Below are positions 23,223 through 34,521 of a stretch of DNA of 64,000 nucleotides, one piece after another. Position numbers and translations under genes: made by a program. The notes under the pieces were generated by a model. It was not told where the DNA came from, did no database searches, and saw only the letters and a list, made by a program, of their open reading frames with translations. The stretch's first letter is position 1. The number at the start of each line of letters is the position of its first letter. Origin of the DNA: Pyropia haitanensis (taxonomy: Eukaryota > Rhodophyta > Bangiophyceae > Bangiales > Bangiaceae); contig SDUX01000010.1 in assembly GCA_008729055.1 (NCBI GenBank), forward strand, positions 186,001 to 250,000, read 5' to 3'.

Positions 23223-25473
23223 GCGAGGCGGCGGCGTGGCGCGGCCGTCGGTGGCAGGCCGGCCGCCCCTGGGTAGTGGGGGTGGTGGGGGTGGTGGTGT
23301 TCGGGCGCCGCCGACGGCGGCACGGCTGGCGGGGGTACTCTTCCTCGCGCTCGTCGCGCTCGTTGCGTTTACGGCGGGCGTGCTGCACGCGGGCGGGCTG
23401 TCCGCCGCCGCGGCCGCTGCCCGCGCGGCGGCGGCCACCGCCGCCGCCCACCGCGCAGGCGGCACTGGCGGTCGGGGCGGCGCGGGCGCGTGGCCGCCGT
23501 CGCCGGGCACGCCCGTGGTGCCGCCCCCGGCTGGGGGTGTGGTGGAGTTGCCGCCGTCGGCTGCCGCCGTTGCGGCCGCGTCCACCCACACGTGCGCGCC
23601 ATGGGGGCGCTGCTACCCGGCGTTCCTTGTCTATGACGCGAGCTACGGGCAGCTGAATAACCAGGTGGTGTCGTTTCTGAACGCCGCCGCGCTGGCGGCG
23701 GCGCTCAACGCGACGCTGGTGGTGCCGCCTGCCGCGGGGGGGCACGAATCGTGTGTGGATGCGTTCTTGTCCGCCTCGCGGTTGGCGGCAGCGGCGGCGG
23801 ATGGGGGGATGGGGGGGGCCGACCGGGCTGCGGGCGATGTGACCGCGACCGTGCGTCAGGGGCGGGCGGGGGCGGTCCAACCCCCCCGCAGCTGGGCGAC
23901 GGCCTGGCGCTCGTGGCGGCCGGCCGATATCACCGGGGCGGCGACGACGTCCATCCGAGGCCGCGGCTGGCGGTCCAGCCAGTCTGGGGCGGCCGCCGCC
24001 CCCGCCGCCGCCCGCGCCGCCGCGGCGGCCGGTCCGCCGCACCATCACGACGACCACCACCACCACGGCCGCCCCACCGTGCGGCGGCCGTGCGGGGCCG
24101 CCCAGCCGCCGCTGGTGGGCCCCCGCGGCTACTTTTCCGCGCCCGTCCTCGGCCACGCGGCGCGGCTGGCGACCGCCTCGGCCGCCGCGTTTGCCGCGTC
24201 CACCGAGGGCGCTGCGCTGGCCGCCGCTGATACGGTGCTGCTGCCGCCGGGGGGGACCCACGGCCGGGGGCTGCTCGTACACGCGCCGCACGCGGCGCTG
24301 GTGCGCGCGACGCCACCCCCGCCGCCGACGCCGCCGCCGCGTCGAACCGGGGCGGCGGCGGCGGCGGTGGATACCGACGTGCTGCCCCTGACGTGCGAGG
24401 CGGCCATGTGGGCGCCCGTCGTCGCGCCGTGGGTGCGGTCGTGGGTGCCGCTCGGGCGGGCGGGGGTGCCCAATGGGGGGGTCCTGGCCGTGGACCACGC
24501 GTACCATGGAGGGGCGGCGTGGCGCGGCGCCTGCGGGCGGATGCCGCTGTACGGGTACCTCGCGCCGACGCCACGGCTCGTCGACGCCGCCGTGACGCTG
24601 CTGGCGGCGGGCGTCGCGGCGGCCGACGCGGCCGACGTGGCCGACACGGCCGACGCGGCCGACGATGCCGCGGCCGACTCGACGGTCGACGGGGCGGCGA
24701 CGGCCGCGGCCGACGCGGCGGCTGCAACGACCGCCCCCGCGGCCCCCTCAGAGCTGACCGTCGGCGAAGGGGTGGTGGCCGTGCACCTGCGCATCTTGCC
24801 CGACGAGGAGCGGGGCCTGCCGCTGACCGCGGTCGTCGCCACCGCCGTCGCCGCCGTCGAGGCGGCCGCCGTGCACCGGTACAGCGGCTCACGGGCGTCG
24901 CCGGGCCACGACCCCGCGGCGGGGGAGTATGGGGCGTGGCCGCGCGGCTTCACCGCCGTCCGCGGGGGGCACCTCCTCGCGACCGCCCGCGCCGTGTACG
25001 TGGCCTATTCGCCCTCGTCGGTCGCGTCGACGGCGACGGCGGTGGCGCTGCGTGCCAAGTACGGGGCCAAGGTGTTTTGGTACGACCGGGAGGTGGCGCT
25101 GGGCGGTGCCGCCGCCGCCGCGGCGGCGGCCGCGGCTGACGCGGCCGCCGCCGACGCGCCCGACACCGCGGCAGGCGGGGGGGGTGGTAGTGGTCTGGGC
25201 GGGGGCGGTGGTGGCGCCGCCGCCGCTGACGCTGGCAACCCCCTCGACTGGCTCTACGGCCCGAGCGTCGTGGACTTGTGGGCGTGCGTCCTCGCGGACC
25301 ACTTTATCGGGCGCAACAGCAGCAGCTTTAGCGGCAACATTGAGCAGTGGCGCCGCGGGGAGCTGCGGTCTGAGCTGCGGGGAGGGGGGGGGGCGGTGCG
25401 CCGGTGGGCCAAGGAGAACCCCGACAGCCTGCGGTATCACCTGCAGCTGGACAGGCGGCGGCGGCGGGTGTAG
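22654..25473 (+). CDS. Type II membrane glycosyltransferase, O-fucosyltransferase-like
   Basis: About 939 residues. A long Gly/Pro/Arg N-terminal arm precedes one hydrophobic anchor at about 223-247 (LAGVLFLALVALVAFTAGVL). An Ala-rich stem follows, then a lumenal domain. At about 327 is YDASYGQLNNQVVSFLNAAA followed by ALNATLVVPP, matching the opening of plant and animal O-fucosyltransferase domains, where an Asn-Asn pair helps bind GDP-fucose. Near the C-terminus is DLWACVLADHFIGRNSSSFS, matching the family's final conserved motif. VAVHLRILPDEERG (about 709) occupies the place of the conserved His-x-Arg. The topology suggests a Golgi or ER enzyme, perhaps for wall glycans or glycoproteins. 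Substrate and donor are inferred. Between about 23800 and 24070 another frame gives more protein-like text (LGDGLALVAAGRYHRGGDDV), suggesting two compensating indels starting at the G runs near 23806-23818. Confidence 0.68.
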
Positions 25474-26025
25474 GGGGGAAGGGGAGGCGGCTGGGGAGGT
25501 GGGGGGGGAGGTGGCTAGTAGGGATGTGTTTATGTGGGGGATGGGAGAGGGTGGGGGGTTGTCCATACAGACGCCCCGTCCAGACGCGTGGGTGGAGAAA
25601 CAGCAGCCGGGAGGCATCAGTCGCAAGCAGGTCGACAAGGAAAGAGTACCAACTAATGACAATACCTCAATAAAATCCAAGTCCACACAACGAGACAAGG
25701 GAAAGGGAAAGGGAAGGGAAGAGGGCAAAGCAGAAGGAAAGGAAAAGATGCAACAAACAGCGGCAGCGACACACAAAGAGAGAGGCCTCCCAGACAAGCA
25801 GCCACATGGCTGGCCGGCACGCCGCATCGCATCCCACCACCAGCGTTGCACCAAGCTATACACGCCCACCCACCAGCTCACACGCACGCACACGCACTCT
25901 TCCCCCCGCCTCCCCCTCCCCACCGGTCAGCACCAGCGGCACGTCTCACGCGGACAGCACCAGCAGAACGTCGTCACGCAGACAACACCAGCTCCGCCGC
26001 GCCCCCCCCCCTCCCACCCCCCCGC
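25474..26025. other. Intergenic, converging 3' ends
   Basis: Lies between the 3' ends of the + strand glycosyltransferase and the - strand methyltransferase. It holds a purine-rich stretch with AATAAAAT at about 25668-25676 that could serve as a + strand polyadenylation signal. No gene is seen. Confidence 0.45.
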
Positions 26026-26373
26026 TCAGTGCCCCCCCCGCTGCTCGCCCTCCCCACAGAGCGGCACGTACCGCACGCCACACACCTCCTTGATGACGAC
26101 CCCCCCCTCGCCCGGCGCTACCCGGTCGACGGTGAGGAGGACCTGCCCCCCCCCCAGGCCCGACAGGCCCGGCCGGCCGCCGACGGGCACCACCATCCGG
26201 CCGCCCACCTTGAGCGCCGCGACCAGCGCGGGGGGGGGACCCCGCCGTCCGCGGCGGCGCCCACGTGGATGGCGTCCCAGGTGCGGCCGGGGAGGCCGAC
26301 GCGGCCGTCGGCAACGTGCAGCTCGACGGTGCCGGGGGGGGTCGCCGGCTCCCCGGGTGGTCCCCCGCCACCG

Positions 26374-26433
<60 letters not shown>

Positions 26434-26728
26434 TCGCCAGAGCCGACCACACCCCCGCCGCCCGCCTCTGCCACCACCGCCGCCGCGGCGGCCGCCGCCG
26501 TGGTGGGCGTCCCGCCCGCCAGTGCCACCGGCACGCCGACGCGGCCGAGGCTGTCGGCGGCGGCCGACACCAGCTCCGCGACGTGGTCAACCCCCACCAC
26601 CCGCCCCCGCGGGCCGAGCGCGACAGCCAAGACGGCGGCGAGGTAGCCCGACCCGACGCCCACGTCCAGGACGTCCACCACCCGCGACGGCGGCGGCCGC
26701 GCGTCACGCCCCCCACCACCGCCACCAT

Positions 26729-26786
<58 letters not shown>

Positions 26787-27076
26787 CCTCGCCGCCTTCC
26801 CCCCCCGCCTCCGCCGGCGTCACCCCCCCTGAGGCCGAGCACCCCCCCCAGCAGCTCCAAGCACATGGCGTGCATGTGCGGCGCGGAGATGGTGGCCCCC
26901 CACCCAATCCCCTGCGGCGCGTCGGCGTACGCGGCGGCCGCCGGCCGGGCGGGCACAAACGCGCCGCGGTCGACGGCGCGAAACGCGGCGGCAAGCGCCG
27001 GCGTCGGCAGCAGGCCCGCCGCGACGAGCGCGGCGGTCAGGTCCGCGTGGGAGCCCGCCGAGCACGTCCACGCCAT
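26026..27076 (-). CDS. PCMT1: Protein-L-isoaspartate O-methyltransferase
   Basis: Repairs isoaspartyl residues in aged proteins using S-adenosylmethionine. The start at 27076 gives MAWTCSAGSHADLTAAL, which parallels the start of animal PCMT1. Then come RAVDRGAFV, YADAPQGIGWGATISAPHMH (the substrate and catalytic region) and the SAM-binding motif VLDVGVGSGYLAAVLA. Next are GRVVGVDHVAELV, WDAIHVGAAADGGVP and GGRMVVPVGG, ending in IKEVCGVRYVPLCG. All motifs are in the expected order, but they sit in three frames. The shifts fall at the C run 26799-26806 or its neighbours and at the G run 26230-26238. A GCC array (26727-26782) encodes an Ala/Gly insert before the SAM motif, and another at 26382-26428 a Gly insert after it. 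The usual protein is about 230 residues. The inserts lengthen this one to roughly 350. Confidence 0.85.
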
Positions 27077-27649
27077 CCTTTGGTGCCGGGAGGGGGCGGG
27101 CGGGACAGGCGTGGCGGAGGGGGAGGGAGGCCGGGAGGGGGAGGGGGGGGGGGAGGGGGGGGGGGGTGGGGGAGAGGGGCCCACCCCACCAACCACCGCC
27201 CCGGGGGGGCGAGCGGCGCGGGGAAGCGCCACCCCACCGACGACGGCGCGCGGCGGGGGGGCGGGACGCGCCGCCGCGGGGGGCGAGCGGGGGGGGGGAG
27301 GGCGCGAGCAGGAACGACAGCCGAGACAGCCACCGCATGAGGAGTCGGTGGAGGAGAGGGGGGGGGGGTGGGGGGGAGATGGGCCGCGTCCTCGACAGGG
27401 GAGCAGGGGCGGGGCGGACCGACGCCCTCCCCGGCCGGGGCGGACCGACGCCCTCCCCGGCCGGGGCGCCGACCACGGAGGCGGGCGGGCCCTCCCGAGG
27501 ATGTTCCGAGCCCTGCCGGAGAGGGACCCCCCCCCTCTGGTGGCCTGAAACAGCACTTCCACTGCTTGCCCGATGGTCCGGTGCAGACCGCGGTGCGTTC
27601 GTATTTACGGTGCGAGACAGATCCCAAAATAATTCCTCCCTTGTAAGTA
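27077..27649. other. Intergenic with short direct repeats
   Basis: Upstream region of the methyltransferase gene. It contains G runs and a tandem duplication of about 24 bp (GACCGACGCCCTCCCCGGCC and neighbours) at about 27416-27465. No coding signal. Confidence 0.5.
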
Positions 27650-27735
27650 GCAGTCGTAGCTCAGTTGGTTAGAGCGCGCGCCTCACAAGCAGTTGCGCAC
27701 GCGCGAGGTCGTGGGTTCAAGTCCCACCGACTGTA
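27650..27735 (+). tRNA. tRNA-Val (anticodon CAC) with a 12-nt intron
   Basis: The cloverleaf folds by hand. The 7-bp acceptor pairs 27650-27656 with 27728-27734 (first pair G-U), and the discriminator is A at 27735. The D stem is GCTC/GAGC. The anticodon stem CGCGC pairs with GCGCG at 27701-27705. The anticodon CAC is at 27684-27686. The variable loop is AGGTC, and the T arm is GTGGG-TTCAAGT-CCCAC. Twelve extra bases (27688-27699) sit directly after position 37, the canonical site for eukaryotic nuclear tRNA introns. A T-rich stretch just downstream (27738-27744) could end RNA polymerase III transcription. Confidence 0.93.
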
Positions 27736-29813
27736 CGTTTATTTTGCACGGGCCCTGCCAGTATGTGCAACACAGCTCGCTCGATCGATCTCGGTCGTCG
27801 CAGCCTGCATGCACGCAACTTGCTGGAAGGCCGGCTGTGGCTCCAAACGGGCATGATCACTCGTTCAAGGCCTAAATGTGGAGTCGTGGCACCATGTTTG
27901 TACTCGTGGCTGGTGTTGGGGAATGGGGATCGTAGTGCTGGTTTTCTACCCTTCCAGCCGGATACGCCAGGCCTACTAGCAAGCTCGGCGCTTCCCATTG
28001 TCGGAAGCGAGACGCGGTGACTTGCCAGACGCTTCCCGTTCCCGGCGGGAGGGGGATGCCCATTCCCCCCCCCCGTCCCTATCACACCCGCCCGTCATCG
28101 TCCCACTGCCTCCCTTTCCCTCTCGCCGACGCCACCACCCCCCTCCCCCCCCCCCCGTACCGGAGAGGCTGCTGCCGTGGCGGCGCGCCGCCACGTCACC
28201 GTCGACGCGGCTCCCGCCAGGGACGCGGCCGCCCTGCGGCGACCGGGGGCGGCGGCCGCCCCCGCGCCCGCCGCGTCGCTGCCCCCTTTGCCTCGGACAA
28301 TGGTGTGACGGCCGACGCCGCGCCCGGGCGGCGTCGCCGTCGCGGGTACACCCGTCGGCGGCGCCGGATGACCGCCGCGTCGCTGTGAACGGGATGGCTG
28401 TCGGACGGGGGCGGGGGGGGCGGGGGGGGAGGAGCGGCGGCAGGAGGTCGTGGGGGTTTTTTGGGTGGCGTGTGAGGGGGGTGGGGGGGGGGGAAGGGGG
28501 GGAAGGGGCACTCCTCGTTGGCGGGGGGTGGTGCGCCTCACCCGCCGTCGGCGGCTCGCCGCCCCGTCCGCGTCCCACCCCCAGGATGGCGGCCGACCCC
28601 CGCCGCCACCGTCATGGTGGTGGTGGATTCGCGGCGTGCGGCGTGCGGCGTGCGGGACGCGGCCGCCCCCGCCGCGTGTCCCCCCCTGCCAGCGCGCGTG
28701 GCACGCGGCGGGCGTGGCCGGCGCACGCCCCCGCCCGCGGCGCGCCACGGCGGCGCGCCGCACGCCGCCATGCCGGCGCCGCCTCGTGCGCGCGCGCGGC
28801 AGCCGCGCCGTGGCGGGGCGGACCGCACCACGGCCGGGGGGGGGGGGGGGGGGGAGGGGGGGCCGCGGCAAGGACGCCGTGCGGTTTTTTTTTTGTTTTT
28901 TTTTTTTCTGGGCGGGGCGGGCTGGTCGCCGCGGTGGCCGCGGCGGGGGGGGACGGTGCGGGCGGCGGTGCCGCTCGTCGCTCCCGCCTCTCTGCTGTGG
29001 TGCCAGTGGCGCCGCGGTGGGACGTGGCGCGCGCGTACGTGTGGTGAGTGGCGGGGGGGGGGGGGGGGGGGGGGGGGAAGGGTTGCGCGGCGCGCCGCCG
29101 CGTGCGCCAACGACCCGCGGGGGCGGGCGGTGTGGCAGTAGCGGCGGCGGCGGTGGTGGCAGCCGCGGCGGTGGTGGCAGCCGCGGCGGTGGTGGCAGCC
29201 GCGGCGGTGGTGGCAGCCGCGGCGGTGGTGGCAGCCGCGGCGGTGGTGGCAGCCGCGGCGGTGGTGGCAGCCGCGGCGGTGGTGGCAGCCGCGGCGGTGG
29301 TGGCGGGCGCAGTGACTCGTGGCGTGTGGGGCATCCTCCTTTTCACGGTGGGCGCCCCCCGCCGGGGGGGTCGGGCGGGCGGGCGGGCGGGCGGCTCATG
29401 GAACAGGCCGGCGTCGGGGAGGCGGGGGATGGGCGGTGTCCGAGGTGGAGGTGGGAGATGGGCGGTGCGCGAGGCGTGCGGTGCGTGGCGGAGGGATGGA
29501 ACGGACTGGGATGGGAGGGGGGGGGTGGTGTCGCCGCCGCTGACGATGCGCACGGCCGCCGCGGGTGTCATGGGCCGGCGGGGGTGAAGGGGGGTGGCCC
29601 ATGCAGCGTGACGCGTGCCGTGTGGCCGTCGTGGGGCGCGGGAGGGGGACCGCGGGGGACCGAGCCGGGCTGTGGGGGCGCCGGGAGGAGCGGCGGCCGG
29701 CCGCGACGGCCGGCGCCGCCGTGACTCCACGGTGCCCCCGCCCGCAGACGGCAGTGGTCGTCGGCTGCTGGCGGCGACGGCGGCGACGGCGACGGCGACG
29801 GAGGTGGCGGTGG

Positions 29814-29844
<31 letters not shown>

Positions 29845-30026
29845 GACGGCGGCGGCGGCCTACTTGAGGCCTCCCCCGTGGCGGCGTGGTCGACAGTTCC
29901 TCCTCGTCCCAACCACCCACTACTCTCTCGCTCGCTCCCCCCCGCCCTTTCTCTTTTTCTCTCACCCCCGTACGGTCACGCACGCTTGCCTCCCGCGCGC
30001 CCTCCGCCCCCCCGCCGCCCAACACG
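27736..30026. other. Intergenic region with low-complexity repeats
   Basis: About 27740-28020 is close to balanced in composition and non-coding. The rest is G/C runs, an 18-bp repeat array and T runs (28886-28909). No domain or convincing frame was found. The last 150 bases are CT-rich, as expected for the leader of the secreted protein gene starting at 30027. Confidence 0.4.
29149..29303. repeat. 18-bp tandem repeat, about 8.5 copies
   Basis: Near-perfect head-to-tail copies of GGCGGTGGTGGCAGCCGC. The unit is a multiple of three and could encode Ser-Arg-Gly-Gly-Gly-Gly repeats on the + strand, but no gene context supports translation. Confidence 0.9.
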
Positions 30027-30764
30027 ATGGTGGGTGTCCGGACGCTCGCCGCCGCCGCCGTGGCGGTGGCGGCCCTGACGACCGCCGCGGCGGGCGTGAC
30101 GGTGCCCGACGCGGCCGCCCCCCCCGCCGTGCGCACCTGGTCGTGGGGCGCCGACGCGGGCCACAAGTGTGGTGGCTGGTGGCAGCGCTGCCGCTACGGC
30201 CTCCGCTGTGAGCACCGCATCTGCCGCCGCCTGTCGCCGCTGGGCGGCAAGTGTGGCGGCGACACCAACGCGTACTGCGGTCGGGGCACGACGTGCGAGC
30301 ACGGGACGTGCAAGAAGGAGTCGCCGGTGGGCGGCAAGTGTGGCGGCGACACCAACGCGTACTGCGGCAAGGACGCGACGTGCGAGCACGGGCGGTGCAA
30401 GGCGGTGTCGCCGCTGGGCGGGGACTGTGGGGACTATACCAACAAGGTGTGCATCAAGGGCGCGACGTGCAAGAAGGGCACGTGCAAGAAGGAGTCCCCG
30501 CTGGGCGGTGACTGTGGCGGCAAGTCCAACAAGTTTTGTGGCAAGGGCGCCACCTGCGAGCACGGCACGTGCAAGAAGGAGTCGCCACTGGGCGGCAAGT
30601 GCGGCGGCGACACCAACGCGTACTGCGTCAAGGGCACGTCCTGCGAGCACGGCACGTGCAAGACCGAGTCGCCACTGGGCGGCAAATGCGGCGGCGACAC
30701 CAACGCGTACTGCGTCAAGGGCACCACGTGCGAGCACGGCAAGTGCCGCGCGCCCTACTACTAG
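30027..30764 (+). CDS. Secreted cysteine-rich repeat protein
   Basis: 245 residues, intronless. The start at 30027 opens a signal peptide (MVGVRTLAAAAVAVAALTTA). After a short linker come about seven tandem modules of 28-29 residues built on C-x7-C-x5-C-x4-C. Typical text is GGKCGGDTNAYC, then an x-x-x-x-T-C step, then EHGTCKKESPL. The first module (KCGGWWQRCRYGLRCEHRIC) is the most diverged. The fourth is shifted toward basic residues (YTNKVCIKGATCKKGTC). Regular cysteine pairs imply a disulfide-bonded extracellular or cell-wall protein. High identity between modules, including at DNA level, suggests recent unequal duplication. I do not recognise a named family, and the resemblance to disulfide-rich EGF-like or dickkopf-type modules is only in spacing. 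Confidence 0.85.
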   Translation: MVGVRTLAAAAVAVAALTTAAAGVTVPDAAAPPAVRTWSWGADAGHKCGGWWQRCRYGLRCEHRICRRLSPLGGKCGGDTNAYCGRGTTCEHGTCKKESPVGGKCGGDTNAYCGKDATCEHGRCKAVSPLGGDCGDYTNKVCIKGATCKKGTCKKESPLGGDCGGKSNKFCGKGATCEHGTCKKESPLGGKCGGDTNAYCVKGTSCEHGTCKTESPLGGKCGGDTNAYCVKGTTCEHGKCRAPYY

Positions 30765-31060
30765 AGCCGCCCGCCGCGCGCCCCGTGCTCGCCGCGGGGT
30801 GGCGGCGGTGGCTGCCGCCGCCGCTCGCGGCGGGCCGAGCGGCCGCGGCTCCCCCCCTGGGCTCGTTTTCATATGGCAACCGCGTGGGTGCGTAGCCCAG
30901 CGCCGTCGTAGGATAGCTGGTGACCCGTAGATAGTCGTGGGTGGGCTCGCCGCCCGCCTCCCCCATTTGGTACTCTTCTCCCTCTGCCTCCCCCCCCCCC
31001 CCCTGTTCCCTGCCCTCCCACCCGTCGGCCCAGCGTCAGCCCTCCGCCTCCCCCCCCGCG
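30765..31060. other. Intergenic, converging 3' ends
   Basis: Short gap between the + strand cysteine-repeat gene and the - strand CLASP-like gene. Nothing is seen apart from C runs. Confidence 0.5.
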
Positions 31061-33848
31061 TCACCACCCCCCCACTTGTCCTCTCCACCCGCCCCTCCGC
31101 CCCCTCCTCCCCCCCCCCCCCGACGCCGCCGGCATCCCCACCCGCGCCCCCCCCTTCCCCTCTGTCACAGCGCCATCCCCCCCTCCCCCCCCCCCCCCCC
31201 CCTCCGCTCCACCGCCACCATCCACGCCCACCACCCCCACCACCCCCACCCCCACCGCCGCCCGCGCCGCAAACGCCGCCCGCGCCGCCGCCCGCGCCGC
31301 CGCCGCGGCGGCGCGGCCGCCGCCGCCACGCACGCCACCACGACCGCCACGCCCGCCACGCCCGCCGCCGCGGCCGCCGCCACGCCCACGGGTGGGTGCC
31401 GCCGCCGCCGCACCTGCCGCCGCCGCCGCCGCCGTCGCCGCGGTGGTGGCGGCGGCGGCGTCCACCGCGGCCGCCGTGGCGGGGGCGTCGCCACCACCAG
31501 CCGCCGCGGGCGCCACCGGGGCGGCCGCCGCGGCCGCCACGCCTACCGGTTGGCCCGTGTCGGCGGCCGCGGCGGGTGCCGCCGCCGGCGCGGTACCCCC
31601 ACCGCCCCCGCCAGCCGCGCCCGCCGCGTCGCCCCCCTCTGCCACCGCCGGCGCCACCGCCGCCGGCACCGCCGCAACGGCCGGCGCCACCAGCACCAGC
31701 ACATCCCCCTCTCCCCCCCCCCCCCCGCCCCCGCCCAGCCGCCGCGGCCGCCGCCGCGGCCGCGTGCCGCCCACGCCAGGCGTGCGGCGCGCCCCCCCCC
31801 CCTCCTCCCCCCCTCCCCCCCGCCGCGTCGCACCCCCCACCCCGCCGGCGGCGGCCGCCGCCGCACGCCCGCCGCGGCCGCCGCGGCCGGCGGCCGAGGC
31901 GCCACGGGACCGACCGGCCGGCGCCGCCCCGACCCCCCCACCGCCGCCGCCGCCATCGTCGTCGTCGTCGCCGCCGACCGGCGCGGCGTCCCCCGCAACC
32001 GCCGCGGCTAGGCGTGCGCGTGCCGCGGCGGGGGCGGCGTTGACGGCCGCCGCCGCGGCCGCCGGTCGGGCGGCCGCCCACGCCACGGCGAGCGCCCGTG
32101 CCGCAGCGCGCACGTTGGCGGCCGGGTCCACAATCGCGGCGAGCAGCGCCGCGCCCGCCGTTGCGTCGTCGACGGTATCGTCGGCGGTGGTGGTGGTGGC
32201 GGCGTCGGCGGTGTCGTTGAGGGGGATGGCGGCGGTGGCGTCGGGGGGGGTAAAGCCCGCGGCGGCGAGGTAGCCGACGCTGCGCGCGCGGAGGGCGGGG
32301 TGGGTGGTGGCGGTCGTTGCCGCGGCCGCGAACGCCGCCCACAGGACCGCCCGGCCGGGGCCGAGCGGCGGCTGCTGGGGAGACACGTCGTCGCCGCTAC
32401 CGCCACCGTCGCCGTCGGTGATGGCCGGCGGCGGCGGCGACGGCGGCGGCGGCGGCGGCGGCGGCGGCCCGACGGTCCGCGCGACGAGCACGCGCGCAAT
32501 CCCATCGCCCGCCGCCTCAAACAGCGCCGACGTCTTGACGAGCAGCCCGCCCGCGGCGGCCCACAGCGTCACCGCCGCGGGCGTACCGACACGCGGCGCC
32601 GCCGCGACGGTCGCGGCGGCGGCCTTGACGACCAGCGACCGCAGGTCGGTCGTCTGTACGGCCACCCCCGCCGCCATGACTTGCACCGCCGCGAGGCCCG
32701 CGGCGGCGCCTGCGGGGGTGGGCGGCAGGCGGGAGAGGAGCGTAGCCGCCCGACCGAGCGCCGCGACGCGCAGCTTCCAGGGCGCACACAGGTCGGCGGT
32801 GGTGGCGGCAATGGCGGTCGCTTCGGCGGGCAGGCACGACAGGTCGGTGATGGGGGGGAGGGCCGCCGGGTCACCATAGGTGGCCGCGTCGGGCGCACCG
32901 GGGGGGGGGGGGGGGGACGACCCGCCGGGGGGGGGGGCCGTGAGGGGGTCGAGCGCCATCATGGCGGCGTACGCAGCGGCTTTGCGAGCGGCGCGGGAGG
33001 TGGGTGGGGGGGGGGGGCGGCAGTGGGGGTGGCGTCCACCGCTGCCGCCGTGGTGGCGGGGGTGGGCACACCCTCCTTGGGGGGGGGGGGGGGGCACCAC
33101 CACCGCTGCGGCGGCTTGGCGTCTGCGCGTCGGCGGCGGTGGCGGGCACGTCGGTTGTGGGTGGCGTGGCGGCCACGTCGGCCGCCGCCGCCGTTGCCGC
33201 CGCTGCCACGGTGGGGTCTCGGCCGTCGCCGCCGCCGCCGCCGCCGCTGCCGCCGTCGGCACCGCCTGTGGCGGGGGCGGCGGCGGCGGCAGCCATGGCG
33301 CGACCCCGACGGGCCCGCCCGCCCCCACCGCCGCTCCCAGCATCCGCGCCCGCCGCACCCACCGCCGCGCCCACCGCCGCACCAGCCAACCCGGTCACGG
33401 CATCCTTAGCGGCACCATCATCCGCGGCAGCACCACCCGCGGCGCGCCCCCGTCGCGGCCGCCTACCCCCCACGCCCGCGACGCGCACCCCCCCCCCCCC
33501 CCCCCACCACCCACCACGGCGGCACCACCCACCGCACGCGCAGCGTCGACGCCAACATCCCCCTCAACGGCAGCAGCGGGCGCGGCCGCCGCCGTCGCTG
33601 CCGTCACCGGCGGCGGCGGCGGCGGCGGCTCGCCACGCCGGCGGCGGCCACCGCGGCGGGGCGCCGCGACGGCGGGCGCGGTGGCCTCGGCGGCGAGGCG
33701 CCCTTCGACGCCCGCCGTCGCGCGCACCGCGGCGGTGTGGGCGGCGGCGGCGGCGGCGAGGCGTGCCGCCGCCGTCGCGGCAAGGGCGGTGGGGGGGGGG
33801 GGGGGGGCACCCGCCGCCGCCGCCGCCGCCCGCCGCCACCGCCGCCGC

Positions 33849-33888
<40 letters not shown>

Positions 33889-34293
33889 AGTGCCCGCTGC
33901 TGCCGCCGCTGTTGTGGGTGGCGCGAGGGGGGGGGCGCTCAAAGCCGCCGCTGTGGTCGGGTCGTCGCCGTCAATGGCAACGGCGGCGGGGGGGGTGTCT
34001 ACCGTGGGGGCGTCGGGGGAAGGGGGCGCGCCGGCATCCGCGTCCGCGTCCGGGTCGCCACCGCTGTCACCGCCGCCGCCGTCCGTCTCATCACCGTCGT
34101 CGCGCGTGTCATCGTCATGGTCCTTGCCACAGATGCCACCCTCCCGCCGCCCGCCCCGCACGCCCCCACCCGCACACCGCGGCAGCGGCGACGCTGCCAA
34201 CGCCACCACCGTCCCGGCGCCGCGGCGGCCGCCACCACCACCACGGCGGGGTGACCCGGCGGCGGTGGCGGCGGTGGCGGCGGTGGCGGCGGC

Positions 34294-34338
<45 letters not shown>

Positions 34339-34521
34339 CACCTCGGCGCGTACCGGCGGTGGCGCGGCGGCGGTGGCGGCGGCGGCGGCGGCGCGGCGGC
34401 CGCGGGCGGTGGACGCGGCGGCGGCGGCGGCGGTGCGGGCGGCGGCGGCGGCGGACGCGGCGGCGGTCGCGGCGGCGGTGGCGGCGGCGAGGCGGCGGCG
34501 GGCGGCGGCGCGGGTTTCCAT
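31061..34521 (-). CDS. CLASP-like TOG/HEAT-repeat protein, frame interrupted at homopolymers
   Basis: The diagnostic part lies at about 32850-32010. A helix pair around CAPWKLRVAALGRAATLLS is followed by VAVQTTDLRSLVVKAAAATV, then TPAAVTLWAAAGGLLVKTSA. A final repeat reads DPAANVRAAARALAVAWAAA. This resembles the CLASP_N TOG fold, with a Trp-x-x-Arg start, a Leu-Arg-Ser turn and closing Val-Arg-x-x-Ala-Arg helix. CLASPs bind tubulin and stabilise microtubule plus ends. Upstream, from the ATG at 34521 (METRAAARRRL), lie Ala-rich and acidic Asp/Gly segments in three further frames. They join across the runs at 33790-33807, 33489-33506 and 33079-33094. If the segments belong together the protein has about 1,150 residues. 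If not, the TOG part may start nearer 33297 or 32960. The tail to 31061 is Ala/Gly/Arg-rich. Confidence 0.55.

Noticed and set aside
26026..27076. Reading the PCMT frame changes as introns
   Set aside because: No GT...AG pair fits between the motifs without deleting conserved residues, while single-base changes in G/C runs restore them.
27665..27875. Two short + strand open frames over and after the tRNA
   Set aside because: They overlap the tRNA-Val gene and have no protein-like features.
29149..29303. A CRISPR-like array
   Set aside because: The units are contiguous 18-bp copies with no unique spacers, and the setting is a eukaryotic nuclear genome.
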